From Marininema halotolerans (GTDB lineage Bacteria > Bacillota > Bacilli > Thermoactinomycetales > DSM-45169): 64,000 nt of DNA. Location: positions 62,001 through 126,000 of the forward strand of contig NZ_FPAA01000010.1 of the NCBI RefSeq assembly GCF_900116235.1. Direction: 5' to 3'. Below are positions 53,314-62,291 of this stretch, piece by piece. How positions within the stretch are numbered: position 1 is the stretch's first letter; each line of letters opens with the position of its first letter. The position numbers and the translations under genes were made by a program. The notes beneath the pieces are model-generated. The model searched no databases. It saw only the letters and a program-made list of their open reading frames with translations, and was not told where the DNA came from.

Positions 53314-53355
53314 ATAAGAAAGGCAGCCACTTGATCAAGTGGCTGCCTTTCTTAT
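53314..53355. terminator. Perfect 42-base palindrome, probable terminator of the nuclease gene
   Basis: ATAAGAAAGGCAGCCACTTG continues into its exact complement with no unpaired centre. The right edge lies 10 bases from the end of the minus-strand nuclease gene. Confidence 0.7.
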
Positions 53356-53364
53356 GTAAAACGA

Positions 53365-53976
53365 TCAACGAAGAGGTAGACTCTCACATGGCTTTCCATC
53401 CCGATCTGGGTCGAGACGATGGGGGTCACCAGGAAGCAGGTACTTCTTTGCCTCTTTCTGATTAGTGAAGTCAGAACAATCCTTGTCCTCATCCCTACGA
53501 TCGTTTGGACTAGTTATCTGCATGGTTGATGTTACTTGCCCTGATTCAGGTACCACAAACTTTACCTTTGTACCATCTGGGTAATCTTTTAAGGCATTGC
53601 CTACCCAGCTCCCCGCACCTCTGTTATCGCTCGAATGAACATAGACAATGTTTGCCCCTTCTCCTCCCTCTTCGCACATCGCTAGCGGCCATTCATCCCG
53701 ATCATAACCCCGGCGTGTAGGGATGCCTTCTAGTGACTCCTTTCTATTTTCGTTTGCTCCGTCCCGATCTATGGTACAGATCGAAGATTCTCCTTTTTGA
53801 ATTGCTATCCTCATATGCTCTGCTGTTTCAGGATAGCGGCTGGACGGAAACTTCGCTATATGGTCATAATTTTTAGATCCTTGATCAGATACCACCGGAT
53901 AACATCCTGACAAAAAGAAAAGAGCAGCAACGATTGATAAAAATAGACCTTTATGCATCCGCATCAACCCGTTCAT
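53365..53976 (-). CDS. NucB-like DNase lipoprotein with Excalibur domain
   Basis: This 203-residue protein resembles the secreted sporulation nuclease Nuc[38 protein letters not shown] and [11 protein letters not shown] appear in order (residues 45-130). A lipobox (LSGC) ends the signal sequence, so it should be held on the outer face of the membrane. A C-terminal Excalibur domain follows ([15 protein letters not shown] and [10 protein letters not shown], the calcium-loop and Cys pair). NucB itself is a free enzyme without that domain. The ATG at 53976 has GGAGGATCTCT upstream, and overlaps the end of the XRE gene by 26 bases. Confidence 0.9.
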   Translation of the reverse strand: MNGLMRMHKGLFLSIVAALFFLSGCYPVVSDQGSKNYDHIAKFPSSRYPETAEHMRIAIQKGESSICTIDRDGANENRKESLEGIPTRRGYDRDEWPLAMCEEGGEGANIVYVHSSDNRGAGSWVGNALKDYPDGTKVKFVVPESGQVTSTMQITSPNDRRDEDKDCSDFTNQKEAKKYLLPGDPHRLDPDRDGKPCESLPLR

Positions 53977-54178
53977 AGAGATCCTCCACTTTGCAGCCAA
54001 GAATGAGGGCGAATTGGAACAAAGTCGGTGTACGTGGATACGAATGTCCATTCACCCATGAAAGTACTTGCTGTTTTTTTACATCGAACATCTCCGCCAT
54101 TTGTGTCTGTGATATCGGTGAGCCTGATTCCTTTCTCTTTAGTAATACCCTTTTAATACGAGGCATAAATTTACCCAT
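53951..54178 (-). CDS. XRE-family helix-turn-helix regulator
   Basis: This 75-residue protein has one Cro/C1-type domain ([29 protein letters not shown] region, residues 22-50). The start has AAGGAGGAAAG upstream. Its end overlaps the nuclease start by 26 bases in a different frame, so both are made from one mRNA. It probably controls the pair. Confidence 0.88.
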   Translation of the reverse strand: MGKFMPRIKRVLLKRKESGSPISQTQMAEMFDVKKQQVLSWVNGHSYPRTPTLFQFALILGCKVEDLYERVDADA

Positions 54179-54373
54179 GCTTTCTTTCCTCCTTGTTACT
54201 TATATCTGATTATATCAATCTCCTGAAGTTAAATTAAACAAGAAAAAGAAAAAATAATATTTATATGTAAAAAATAAAAGGTATAATAAGGAGTGTAAAG
54301 AAGGTAAGCAAATGATCTCAGAACAGTGGTCAATTCCATCACACTACAAAACGCACATATTAGGAGGTTTCTT

Positions 54374-54529
54374 GTGGGTAGAAAAATTAGATTTGTTCTT
54401 TATATATTGGTTTTACTTTTAGGAATCGATCTAATTATAGATGGAGAACCCGGAAGTATCTATTTAGGGATAGTAACTGTTATTATGATAGTTGTAACCT
54501 TCTATAACGATTGGAAAAAACGCGGGTAA
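54374..54529 (+). CDS. Small two-helix membrane protein
   Basis: This 51-residue peptide consists of two hydrophobic helices (residues 6-20 and 28-44) joined by a short acidic loop (DGEPGS) and ends with DWKKRG. The start is GTG at 54374 with AGGAGG six bases upstream; the frame in front of it is not supported. Function unknown. Confidence 0.65.
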   Translation: MGRKIRFVLYILVLLLGIDLIIDGEPGSIYLGIVTVIMIVVTFYNDWKKRG

Positions 54530-54923
54530 CAAAACCGTTTTTTTAACGATAGGAGGTCGAATGATGAAATGATCCATGGCTCAAGAGAAGGGCTTGTCCA
54601 AATAGGGCTCGATTGTCTAGCATTTAATGAACACATCATGCTATCTGTTATGCAATGATAGGGAGAATCACAATGTGGTTTTATCTATTTCAATCGATAA
54701 TTATTCCAAGATTTTTTTGAGATTAGTTGTTGACTTTGTTTCTATATGGTTATATAATAGGTTTTGTCGCTAAGCGATAGTGACGGAAATAACGACACTT
54801 TAAGATAACAATCGCGGATGTGTAGCGATGATTTAGAGGATAATGCCAGATGGTTTTCCCTTGATAAGGAGCATGATTGCTGGCTCTGCGAGTTGGATCG
54901 CTGACCTCTTACCAATCTCCTAC
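54530..54923 (+). promoter_or_regulatory. Intergenic region with tRNA promoter
   Basis: No gene longer than a few codons is visible; a ribosome-site-like AGGAGG at 54551 leads into a frame of only three codons. TTGACT at 54730-54735 and TATAAT at 54753-54758 are 17 bases apart, a near-consensus promoter for the two downstream tRNAs, about 165 bases ahead of them. Confidence 0.7.
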
Positions 54924-55000
<77 letters not shown>

Positions 55001-55019
55001 TACATTTCCCTTTTATTAT

Positions 55020-55093
55020 GCGGGTGTAGTTCAGTGGTAGAACATCGGCCTTCCAAGCCGAATGCGAGGGTTCGATTCCCTTCACCCGCTCCA
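55020..55093 (+). tRNA. tRNA-Gly (anticodon TCC)
   Basis: GCGGGTG pairs with CACCCGC, the anticodon loop is CTTCCAA and CCA is encoded. Confidence 0.97.
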
Positions 55094-55100
55094 ACAACGA

Positions 55101-55125
55101 CCGTAGCCGGATGGCTACGGTTTTT
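55101..55125 (+). terminator. Intrinsic terminator
   Basis: CCGTAGCC and GGCTACGG around GGAT, followed by TTTTT, end the tRNA-Pro-Gly operon. Confidence 0.9.
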
Positions 55126-55170
55126 CATTTGCTTTTTTGTGTAAGCTGGTTAGGGGAGGATGTGTAGCAT

Positions 55171-56163
55171 GTGGAGGATGAATTTCAACTAATTGCAAAG
55201 CTATTACAACACCGGCCACCCATCAATGAAGAAGTAGAAGTCGATGTGGGGGATGATGCAGCGGTTTATCGACCGAGTAAGGAAATGTCCCAAGTGATTA
55301 CCTGTGATACGATGGTAGAAGGGGTTCATTTTATCGAGCAGACGATGGATCCGGTGGATACGGGATGGAAAGGGATTGCATCCAATGTGAGTGATATTAT
55401 TGCAATGGGTGGAATACCGAAACATGCGGTCATCTCTCTGGCAGTGCCACAGGATTGGACAGAAAAAAAGTTGATTCGCCTTTATCAGGGGTTAGGAGAA
55501 GCTACTCAGCATTATGGTGTGACCATTCTTGGAGGCGATACCGTCCGCTCGATGAAGGGGCTGATGGTGTCCATTACCTTGGTTGGAGAAGTGGAGCAGG
55601 GCACATCCCTTCGTCGATCCAGTGCACGTCCCGGGGATATCCTCTTTGTAACGGGTTTTATAGGGGCTTCGGCGGCAGGACTTCATATCTTGTTGCGTGA
55701 GGATGCGAAGGAGTGGAGAGCACGCTTTCCATCCCTCATACAAGCGCATCAACGCCCTTGTCCCCAGATAGAAGCAGGACGCTTGATCCACCGCCTTGGT
55801 GAGCGAGCGGCTGCGAACGATGTGAGTGATGGGTTAGGAAGAGAAGCAAGGGAGATTGCAGAGGCAAGTGGTGTTCGTCTGGTGATCGATCGAGACCAGG
55901 TCCCCCTTTCCAAAGATACGGTAACCTATGGTGCAGAATGTGGAGTGGATCCCTTTCAGTGGGCGTTCGATGGTGGAGAGGATTATCAACTACTCGCAAC
56001 CTGCCCTGCTCAGGAATGGAAAGATTTTCAAGGCTGCGCCTTAGCGAAGGGGATGACCTTTACTCAGATTGGTTGGGTGGAGGATGGGGAAGCTGGTGTT
56101 GACTGTATCATTGAAGGACATCGCTCTCCATTAACCTATACAGGATATAATCATTTTGCTTAA
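55171..56163 (+). CDS. thiL: Thiamine-monophosphate kinase ThiL
   Basis: This 330-residue ATP-dependent kinase makes thiamine diphosphate. VGDDAAVYR near residue 26 and CDTMVEGVHF near 45 bind metal and substrate, IMAMGGIPKH and GGDTVRS near 120 follow, and DVSDGLGREAREIAEASG near 210 is conserved. Starts with GTG at 55171. It heads the operon with the t6A genes, the same order as in Bacillus. Confidence 0.96.
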   Translation: MEDEFQLIAKLLQHRPPINEEVEVDVGDDAAVYRPSKEMSQVITCDTMVEGVHFIEQTMDPVDTGWKGIASNVSDIIAMGGIPKHAVISLAVPQDWTEKKLIRLYQGLGEATQHYGVTILGGDTVRSMKGLMVSITLVGEVEQGTSLRRSSARPGDILFVTGFIGASAAGLHILLREDAKEWRARFPSLIQAHQRPCPQIEAGRLIHRLGERAAANDVSDGLGREAREIAEASGVRLVIDRDQVPLSKDTVTYGAECGVDPFQWAFDGGEDYQLLATCPAQEWKDFQGCALAKGMTFTQIGWVEDGEAGVDCIIEGHRSPLTYTGYNHFA

Positions 56164-56176
56164 TAGGTGATGCGAC

Positions 56177-56641
56177 ATGATAGAAACCTGTCAATATAAA
56201 ACATACGATGAAGAAGCGACAAGGAAGATTGCTAGCCGTGTCGCAGCGGCTTTACAACCGGGGGATGTAATTGCCTTGGAAGGCGATCTTGGGGCAGGAA
56301 AAACGACATTTTCCCAAGGAGTCGCAAAGGGATTAGGGATCGTCGATCCCATCGATAGCCCGACATTTACCTTAATTAAAGAATATGATCAAGGTAGACT
56401 CCCTTTTGTTCATATGGATGTGTATCGATTGGATGAGGGTGGGGAGGAGCTTGGGTGGGAGGAATACTTTTACGGTGAGTCCGTGACGCTGGTAGAATGG
56501 GCGGATCGGATTAAGGACTGGTTGCCTGAGCGATTCATTCACATTCAAATTGAACGCATCGAACAAGATGGACGATTAATTACCGTTACGACCCCCAAAG
56601 AGTGGGCAGATCGTATCTGTGGAGGAGTGGGAGAGGCATGA
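56177..56641 (+). CDS. tsaE: tRNA threonylcarbamoyladenosine biosynthesis ATPase TsaE
   Basis: This 154-residue ATPase is needed for the t6A modification of ANN-decoding tRNAs. Walker A is GDLGAGKTTFSQG near residue 36, DSPTFTLI near 61 is a family signature and VEWADR near 107 is the Walker B region. It overlaps tsaB by four bases (ATGA). Confidence 0.97.
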   Translation: MIETCQYKTYDEEATRKIASRVAAALQPGDVIALEGDLGAGKTTFSQGVAKGLGIVDPIDSPTFTLIKEYDQGRLPFVHMDVYRLDEGGEELGWEEYFYGESVTLVEWADRIKDWLPERFIHIQIERIEQDGRLITVTTPKEWADRICGGVGEA

Positions 56642-57369
56642 AATGGTTGGCTGTAGATACATCGACACTGGTACTTGGAGTGGCGATTCTAGATGAGGGA
56701 CGCCTTCTGGGTGAAGTGACGACACATTTACATAAAAATCATTCCGTCCGCTTGATGCCAACCGTTGCTCGCCTCATGGAAGACCTTGATCTGACACCTC
56801 AGGAGCTGGAGGCAATCGCAGTTGCTGGTGGGCCCGGATCTTATACAGGCGTGCGTATTGGTTATACCTCAGCGAAAACGATGGCATGGAGTCTCGGGAT
56901 TCCTTTGTATAGCGTGTCGAGCTTAGCAGTACTCGCCATGAACGGATTTCATTTTCCTGGAGAAATTATTCCTCTCTTTGATGCACGGAGGGACCGGGTC
57001 TATACCGGATTATATGGAATGGACAAGGGAGGCGTATCATTACAACTCCCTGAGCGCGTGATCAACATTGATTATTGGTTAGAAGAATTGAAGGGGCGAG
57101 GCCCCATACTTTTTCTTGGGGAGGATGCCATTCGTTTTAAAGAGCGTATACTTCATGTACTTGGCGATGATGCCCATTTTGGTTTACCTGTGGAGAATAT
57201 TCCACGGGCATCGGCTCTAGGCATGTTGGCATACACGCGTTTTCAAGAAGGTGCCGCTCCCGAACCAGAAGACGGGGCTCCGAACTATCTGCAACTGGCT
57301 GAAGCAGAGGCGAAGTGGCTACAAAAACAAGGTAACGGAGGGGAAGAAAATGGGGCTTCCACCCATTGA
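56638..57369 (+). CDS. tsaB: t6A biosynthesis protein TsaB
   Basis: This 243-residue ASKHA-fold scaffold dimerises with TsaD. MKWLAVDTSTLVLGVAILD begins the fold, and AGGPGSYTGVRIG near residue 62 is the family signature. ATG at 56638 within the tsaE stop is chosen because it starts the conserved fold and has GGAGAGG-like sequence ahead of it. It overlaps rimI by 20 bases. Confidence 0.96.
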   Translation: MKWLAVDTSTLVLGVAILDEGRLLGEVTTHLHKNHSVRLMPTVARLMEDLDLTPQELEAIAVAGGPGSYTGVRIGYTSAKTMAWSLGIPLYSVSSLAVLAMNGFHFPGEIIPLFDARRDRVYTGLYGMDKGGVSLQLPERVINIDYWLEELKGRGPILFLGEDAIRFKERILHVLGDDAHFGLPVENIPRASALGMLAYTRFQEGAAPEPEDGAPNYLQLAEAEAKWLQKQGNGGEENGASTH

Positions 57370-57850
57370 TATCCGCTCCATGAGTGTGGCGGATATTCCC
57401 GCTGTGTTGCAGGTTGAACGCGCTTCCTTTTCGGCTCCATGGAAGCGACAAGCCTTTTACAATGAATTGGTTCATAATCAGTTTGCTCACTATGTTGTAG
57501 TGGAACGGGAGAAGCGTATCATAGGGTATAGTGGAATGTGGCTCATTCTAGATGAAGCACACATCACCAATATTGCCATACTCCCGGAGCTTCGCGGGCA
57601 AGGAATTGGGAATTATTTGTTGGATTTTTTGATGGAAATGGCTTGTGAGGCAGGTGCGAGTAAAATGACATTGGAAGTCCGTGTGTCCAATGATCATGCG
57701 CAACGTTTGTATCGTAAAAAAGGCTTTGCTGCAACTGGTGTACGCCCTGGTTATTATACCGATAACCAAGAAGATGCACTGATTATGTGGGCCGAGTTGG
57801 GTGGGGGATCGGATGAGCAAAACAATGAAATCTCTGGTGCTGGGTATTGA
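57350..57850 (+). CDS. rimI: Ribosomal protein S18-alanine N-acetyltransferase RimI
   Basis: This 166-residue GNAT acetyltransferase acts on the N-terminus of S18, although the natural target in Bacillales is not certain. LPELRGQGIGNYLLDFLM near residue 84 is the acetyl-CoA-binding A motif, and VRVSNDHAQRLYRKKGFA near 112 completes the site. The ATG at 57350 has ACGGAGGGGAAG upstream. It overlaps tsaD by 38 bases. Confidence 0.93.
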   Translation: MGLPPIDIRSMSVADIPAVLQVERASFSAPWKRQAFYNELVHNQFAHYVVVEREKRIIGYSGMWLILDEAHITNIAILPELRGQGIGNYLLDFLMEMACEAGASKMTLEVRVSNDHAQRLYRKKGFAATGVRPGYYTDNQEDALIMWAELGGGSDEQNNEISGAGY

Positions 57851-58829
57851 AACCAGCTGTGATGAAACCGCAGCGGCTGTGGTAGAAGATGGGTATCTTT
57901 TAAAATCAAATGTAATCTCTTCACAGATGGAGATCCATCGTCGCTTTGGTGGCGTTGTTCCTGAGGTGGCTTCGCGCCGGCATGTGGAGCGAGTCACATC
58001 CATTATCGAACAAGCTCTCGATGAAGCAAAGGTGACCAAGGAGGATCTTTCTGCAGTTGCAGTCACCCAGGGACCTGGTCTAGTCGGGGCACTTCTGATT
58101 GGTGTTTCTGCTGCAAAAGCCTTTTCCTTTGCTACAGGAGTGCCCCTAATCGGTGTTCATCATATTGCGGGTCATATCTATGCGTCCCATTTAGTGGAAC
58201 CTTTGCGTTTTCCCTTAGTTTCCCTCGTGGCTTCGGGAGGGCATACCGAGCTAATTTATATGCCTGAGCACAACCGATTTGAGCGATTGGGTCGGACAAG
58301 GGATGATGCAGCGGGAGAAGCCTTTGATAAAGTAGCACGAGTCATGGATCTTCCATATCCAGGAGGTCCCCATATTGATCAGTTGGCAAAGGAAGGGTCC
58401 CCTCACCTTAATCTTCCTCGTTCATGGTTAGAGCCGAACTCCCTGGACTTTAGTTTTAGTGGCTTAAAATCGGCAGTGATTAACCTTTTGCACAATTCCG
58501 AGCAACGAGGCGTGAAGATTGAGAAGGCGGATTTAGCTGCTAGTTTTCAAGCCTCGGTTGTCGAAGTTTTGGTAGAGAAGGCCGTACGTGCCACTCGGAT
58601 GAAGGGAGTGTCTGAGTTGGTACTCGCAGGCGGGGTATCTGCAAACTCTGCGCTGCGGGAAGCGTTGGCTGCCCGGTGTCAAGAAGAAGGGATTACCTTG
58701 CGAGTTCCTCCGCTAAACTTGTGCACAGATAATGCAGCCATGATCGCTGCTGCCGGAAGCTATCGTTTTCGGGATGGTCAATTTGCAGGATTGGATATGA
58801 ATGCGATCGCAAACCTACCTTTAGCTTAA
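57813..58829 (+). CDS. tsaD: tRNA N6-adenosine threonylcarbamoyltransferase TsaD
   Basis: This 338-residue enzyme transfers the threonylcarbamoyl group to A37 of tRNA. The metal-binding HHIAGHIYASHL near residue 111, the ASGGHTEL motif near 136 and the GGVSANSALRE motif near 270 are all present. The ATG at 57813 with GGTGGGGGATCGG upstream is preferred over the GTG at 57801. It ends the thiL-tsaE-tsaB-rimI-tsaD operon. Confidence 0.97.
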   Translation: MSKTMKSLVLGIETSCDETAAAVVEDGYLLKSNVISSQMEIHRRFGGVVPEVASRRHVERVTSIIEQALDEAKVTKEDLSAVAVTQGPGLVGALLIGVSAAKAFSFATGVPLIGVHHIAGHIYASHLVEPLRFPLVSLVASGGHTELIYMPEHNRFERLGRTRDDAAGEAFDKVARVMDLPYPGGPHIDQLAKEGSPHLNLPRSWLEPNSLDFSFSGLKSAVINLLHNSEQRGVKIEKADLAASFQASVVEVLVEKAVRATRMKGVSELVLAGGVSANSALREALAARCQEEGITLRVPPLNLCTDNAAMIAAAGSYRFRDGQFAGLDMNAIANLPLA

Positions 58830-59235
58830 CAATCGTGATGGGAAGACAGTGGATCGGTTTTAGCGGGGATTGGGGAAAGATGCGGAGATATCCGTGTCTT
58901 TTTTATATATATTCACCGGTTTTTTCTTCATAGAAAGTAGGATTGTGGATAGTTCACCCCTAGTACTTGTGGATTATGTGGATAAGTATTGTGGATAACC
59001 GGTTAGCAAGGGAAGATGTTGTGGATGACGATGGGGATGTTTTGTGGACAAATGTGTAGAAAAACGATGGGTGCTGGATCAGTGGTTTTACAAGGTTTTA
59101 TCCATTCGGGGGGATTGCAAAAGGGGAGGGAGAATGGTATTGCGATTTGGATTAGAATGAATCCTATAGTTCATAAGAACTACATTGAATAGATCCTATG
59201 GAGGTTCTAGGGTCGGTGATACAGGCTGAGATATA
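58830..59235. other. Long intergenic region behind tsaD with a DnaA-box cluster
   Basis: There is no gene in this stretch. A weak hairpin with a T run (58877-58903) may end the tsaD transcript. The DnaA boxes at 58944-59051 are listed separately; nothing else is recognisable from 59052 to 59235. Confidence 0.6.
58944..59051 (+). promoter_or_regulatory. DnaA-box cluster
   Basis: Six copies of TGTGGATAA (the complement of the DnaA box TTATCCACA) or one-base variants lie in one direction within 108 bases: 58944 (TGTGGATAG), 58968 (TGTGGATTA), 58977 and 58990 (perfect), 59020 (TGTGGATGA) and 59043 (TGTGGACAA). The first of a pair at 58968 and 58977 directly abuts the next. As I recall, Bacillus subtilis has a DnaA-box cluster at the same gene (gcp, tsaD), which titrates DnaA. 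Confidence 0.8.
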
Positions 59236-59288
59236 AAGAAAGGGCTGTCCCTAATCGCTGATGTGCCATTAGGAACAGCCTTTTCTTT
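59236..59288. terminator. Bidirectional terminator
   Basis: AAAGGGCTGT and CCTAAT arms pair with ATTAGG and ACAGCCTTTT; T-rich runs lie on both sides. Confidence 0.85.
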
Positions 59289-59292
59289 CATA

Positions 59293-59484
59293 TTAAGAGT
59301 CTTTTTCGGCGGTGACAGGTTCAAACCGACCGGTGAATTCTTGTTCAAACTCTTGCTTATGTCGGCGTTCTATTTTCTCCGTTAATACCATCGAAGCAAA
59401 TGTTACAAGAACGATGGCGATGAAAAAGATCGCGAGAAACCAAGTCCACCCTTGAGGAGTGATCAAATTAAGGATCCAATCCAC
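59293..59484 (-). CDS. Small single-helix membrane protein
   Basis: This 63-residue protein has one hydrophobic helix (residues 13-35) and a charged cytoplasmic tail (TEKIERRHKQEFEQEF). It starts with GTG at 59484 behind AAGGAGG with nine-base spacing, which makes it very probably real. Function unknown. Confidence 0.7.
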   Translation of the reverse strand: MDWILNLITPQGWTWFLAIFFIAIVLVTFASMVLTEKIERRHKQEFEQEFTGRFEPVTAEKDS

Positions 59485-59792
59485 CTATATAAACCTCCTT
59501 CGAGTTAACCCTCTGTGTGCTCCGTTCTCTCTGTATTGGTGGAGCATCATTAATAACAACTACAACTTTAGTCGTAATGTTTCACATTAGGCAAGTTATT
59601 TTTGCGAAAAGGGAAAAAGTGGTGGAAATCATGAAGCAAGGATGAAGAGGCGAGGCGATAATATATAAGGAGAAGGAATTGAAAGTAATTGAAGTGAAAG
59701 CTTTTCATTGCAACTTCATCGGGAATAAAATGGGTATCCGTTGCTTGGGCCATACCAAGGGAGGGAAATGGATTACAAAGGAGGGAAGATTG

Positions 59793-60497
59793 ATGGAGAT
59801 GCAGGCGCTTGGAGATACCGGGGTCCGTATCCACTTTGGTGAAGAAATTGATGAGAAAATACATAAACAAATTCAACGTTATTGCGGTGCATTACAGGAA
59901 AAGAGGTTAAAGGGAGTCATTGAATGGGTTCCTTCTTATACGGCAGTCAGTGTCTATTATCGGCCGGATCAGATCTCCTTTTCACAATTGAAGAAAAAAT
60001 TGCTTTCCATCCAGGAAGAAGCTACATCCCTTCCTGAAGGCGAGTCAAGAAGTGTGGACATCCCTGTGGTCTATGGGGGAGAGTATGGACCAGACCTTGA
60101 CGCTGTCGCCCGTCATGCTAGATTAACTCCCGATGAAGTCATTGCGATTCATAGCCAGGGGTCTTATCTTGTATATATGATGGGGTTTGTACCCGGCTTT
60201 CCCTATTTAGGAGGCATGGACCCTACGATTGCGACCCCCCGTTTAAAGAAGCCTCGATCCGTCATCCCTGTCGGTTCTGTAGGAATCGCTGGAGGGCAGA
60301 CGGGGATCTATCCGTTGGAGACACCAGGAGGATGGCGACTCATTGGTCGCACCCCAATCCGTTTATATGATCCCCATCGTAAGCAACCGATGTTCTTACA
60401 GACAGGGGATCAGATTACGTTTACTCCGATCACCGTGCAGGAGTATGACGAGATGACTACCAGTGAAGAACGAGGATCGGGTGGTGTACACAAATAA
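59793..60497 (+). CDS. pxpB: 5-oxoprolinase subunit B (KipI family)
   Basis: This 234-residue protein is one part of the ATP-dependent PxpABC 5-oxoprolinase, which opens pyroglutamate to glutamate; the Bacillus homologue KipI also inhibits the sporulation kinase KinA. QALGDTGVRIHFG begins the fold; GFVPGFPYLGGMD near residue 130 and VGIAGGQTGIYPLETPGGWRLIG near 165 are signatures. The ATG at 59793 has AAGGAGGGAAGATTG upstream and gives the usual length; the longer frame from 59679 is unlikely. First gene of pxpB-pxpA-pxpC. Confidence 0.94.
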   Translation: MEMQALGDTGVRIHFGEEIDEKIHKQIQRYCGALQEKRLKGVIEWVPSYTAVSVYYRPDQISFSQLKKKLLSIQEEATSLPEGESRSVDIPVVYGGEYGPDLDAVARHARLTPDEVIAIHSQGSYLVYMMGFVPGFPYLGGMDPTIATPRLKKPRSVIPVGSVGIAGGQTGIYPLETPGGWRLIGRTPIRLYDPHRKQPMFLQTGDQITFTPITVQEYDEMTTSEERGSGGVHK

Positions 60498-60512
60498 GGG
60501 GGTGGGATGTAA

Positions 60513-61283
60513 ATGAGTCGTTATCGGATTGATTTAAATTGTGATATGGGGGAGAGCTTTGGTGCCTATGAGATCGGACAGGATCGGGCAGTGTTATCCC
60601 ACATTACTTCAGCAAATATTGCTTGTGGATACCATGCAGGTGACCCGAATGTGATGCGTAGGACTGTGAGGGCTGCTTTGGAGAAGGGAGTTGGCTTAGG
60701 TGCGCATCCTGGATTGCCGGATCTTATTGGTTTTGGGCGGAGGGATATGGCGATCACACCAGAGGATGCCTATACCATGACCTTGTATCAAGTGGGAGCG
60801 CTAGCAGCAATTGCTAAAGCAGAAGGGGGCCGTCTGCAACATGTAAAACCTCACGGTGCATTGTTTAATATGGCAGCGAAGGATGCAGCACTGGCTCGTG
60901 GGATCGCGCAAGCCGTGGCTTCATTGGATGAGTCCTTCGTCTTATTTGGTCTGGCAGGTAGTGAGTTAGTAAAAGCGGGAAGAGAGGTCGGGCTTTCGGT
61001 GGCAGAGGAAGTATTTGCCGATCGCACCTATCAAGTTGATGGGAGCTTAACGCCTCGATCTCATCCCCATGCGGTTATCAAAGACCCGACCGAGGCGGCA
61101 CAACGTGTCATACAGATGGTAACAGAAAAGCAAACGATCACCGTGGATGGTGCGAAGATCCCTGTGAATGCGGATACTGTCTGTATACATGGAGATCATC
61201 CTGATGCCCTGACGTTTATTGAGCACCTCTTGAATGCATTTCGAACCGAGGGAATTTCGGTTAAAGGGGTTTGCCAACCATGA
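60513..61283 (+). CDS. pxpA: 5-oxoprolinase subunit A (LamB/YcsF family)
   Basis: This 256-residue protein is the pyroglutamate-binding subunit. DLNCDMGESFGAYEIG near residue 7 and NIACGYHAGDP near 35 are the family signatures; HVKPHGALFN near 110 and CIHGDHPDA near 230 follow. It overlaps pxpC by four bases. Confidence 0.95.
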   Translation: MSRYRIDLNCDMGESFGAYEIGQDRAVLSHITSANIACGYHAGDPNVMRRTVRAALEKGVGLGAHPGLPDLIGFGRRDMAITPEDAYTMTLYQVGALAAIAKAEGGRLQHVKPHGALFNMAAKDAALARGIAQAVASLDESFVLFGLAGSELVKAGREVGLSVAEEVFADRTYQVDGSLTPRSHPHAVIKDPTEAAQRVIQMVTEKQTITVDGAKIPVNADTVCIHGDHPDALTFIEHLLNAFRTEGISVKGVCQP

Positions 61284-62227
61284 GCCGCTATCTTCATATC
61301 GAAAAAGGAGGACTTCTTACAACCATTCAGGATCGGGGTCGTACCGGTTACCAGCAGTTTGGTATGGTGGTTGCGGGGGCAATGGATGCTTTTTCGCATC
61401 AGGTGGCGAACTGTCTAGTGGGAAATCTTCGTGACGAAGCAAGCATGGAGATCACGATGGTGGGCCCGGTACTTCGTTTTGAAGAGGATACATGGATCGC
61501 TTTAGCGGGAGGGGACCTTTCACCTCAGGTAGATGGAAAGCCCATCCCGATGTGGTCAAGCTGTTTCATTAGGGGGGGAGAACGCCTCTCCTTTGGAAAG
61601 GCGCGTCAAGGCATTCGTACCTATCTCGCAGTTGCTGGAGGATTTGAGGTCGAGTCAGTGATGGGAAGTCGATCCACGTACATAAAGGCGGGGATTGGTG
61701 GCTGGCAGGGGCGAGCATTGGAACAAGGGGATCAGATTCCTTTGGGGAGCGCGAAAGTGATGAGATCCTTTCGACGGTGGTTAGCAGTGGGGGAACGACC
61801 CCATTATAAAAAATCGATCCGACTGCGTGTGGTCCTTGGTCCACAAGCATCCATGTTTGTAAAGGGCGCACTGGAAACCCTCTTCACTACTTCTTTTGAA
61901 ATTACCCCCCATGCCGATCGGATGGGTTATCGATTAAAAGGATCGCCTCTGTCTTATCAAGAGAGAGCAGACATTCTCTCTGACGCGACTGCACCGGGTT
62001 CGATTCAAGTTACCCAAGAGGGTCAGCCCATTATTTTAATGGCTGATCGGCAAACGACAGGGGGCTACGGAAAGATTGCAACGGTGATTTCAACGGATCT
62101 TTCCATCTTAGCCCAAGCCTCTCCCGGTCACAAAGTCACCTTTGCACCCATTGATGTGGAGGAAGCGCATCGGCTATATAGGGAGCAAGAGCATTTCCTG
62201 CGTCGTTTGGAGGTTGCGGGCCGTTAA
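61280..62227 (+). CDS. pxpC: 5-oxoprolinase subunit C (KipA family)
   Basis: This 315-residue protein pairs with PxpB. The N-terminal TTIQDRGRTGYQQFGMVVAG, the middle GFEVESVMGSRSTYIKAGIGG and the C-terminal ADRQTTGGYGKIATVIS are all typical. It starts inside the stop codon of pxpA (ATGA). The gene set is complete, so the organism can recycle 5-oxoproline. Confidence 0.95.
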   Translation: MSRYLHIEKGGLLTTIQDRGRTGYQQFGMVVAGAMDAFSHQVANCLVGNLRDEASMEITMVGPVLRFEEDTWIALAGGDLSPQVDGKPIPMWSSCFIRGGERLSFGKARQGIRTYLAVAGGFEVESVMGSRSTYIKAGIGGWQGRALEQGDQIPLGSAKVMRSFRRWLAVGERPHYKKSIRLRVVLGPQASMFVKGALETLFTTSFEITPHADRMGYRLKGSPLSYQERADILSDATAPGSIQVTQEGQPIILMADRQTTGGYGKIATVISTDLSILAQASPGHKVTFAPIDVEEAHRLYREQEHFLRRLEVAGR

Positions 62228-62231
62228 AAAA

Positions 62232-62272
62232 TAGGGATTGTTTTCCTTTAGAACAAAAGGAAAACAATCCCC
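62232..62272. terminator. Bidirectional terminator
   Basis: TAGGGATTGTTTTCCTTT pairs with AAAGGAAAACAATCCCC over nearly the full length around a short loop, between two converging genes. Confidence 0.8.
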
Positions 62273-62291
62273 ATATACAACGTAATACTGG

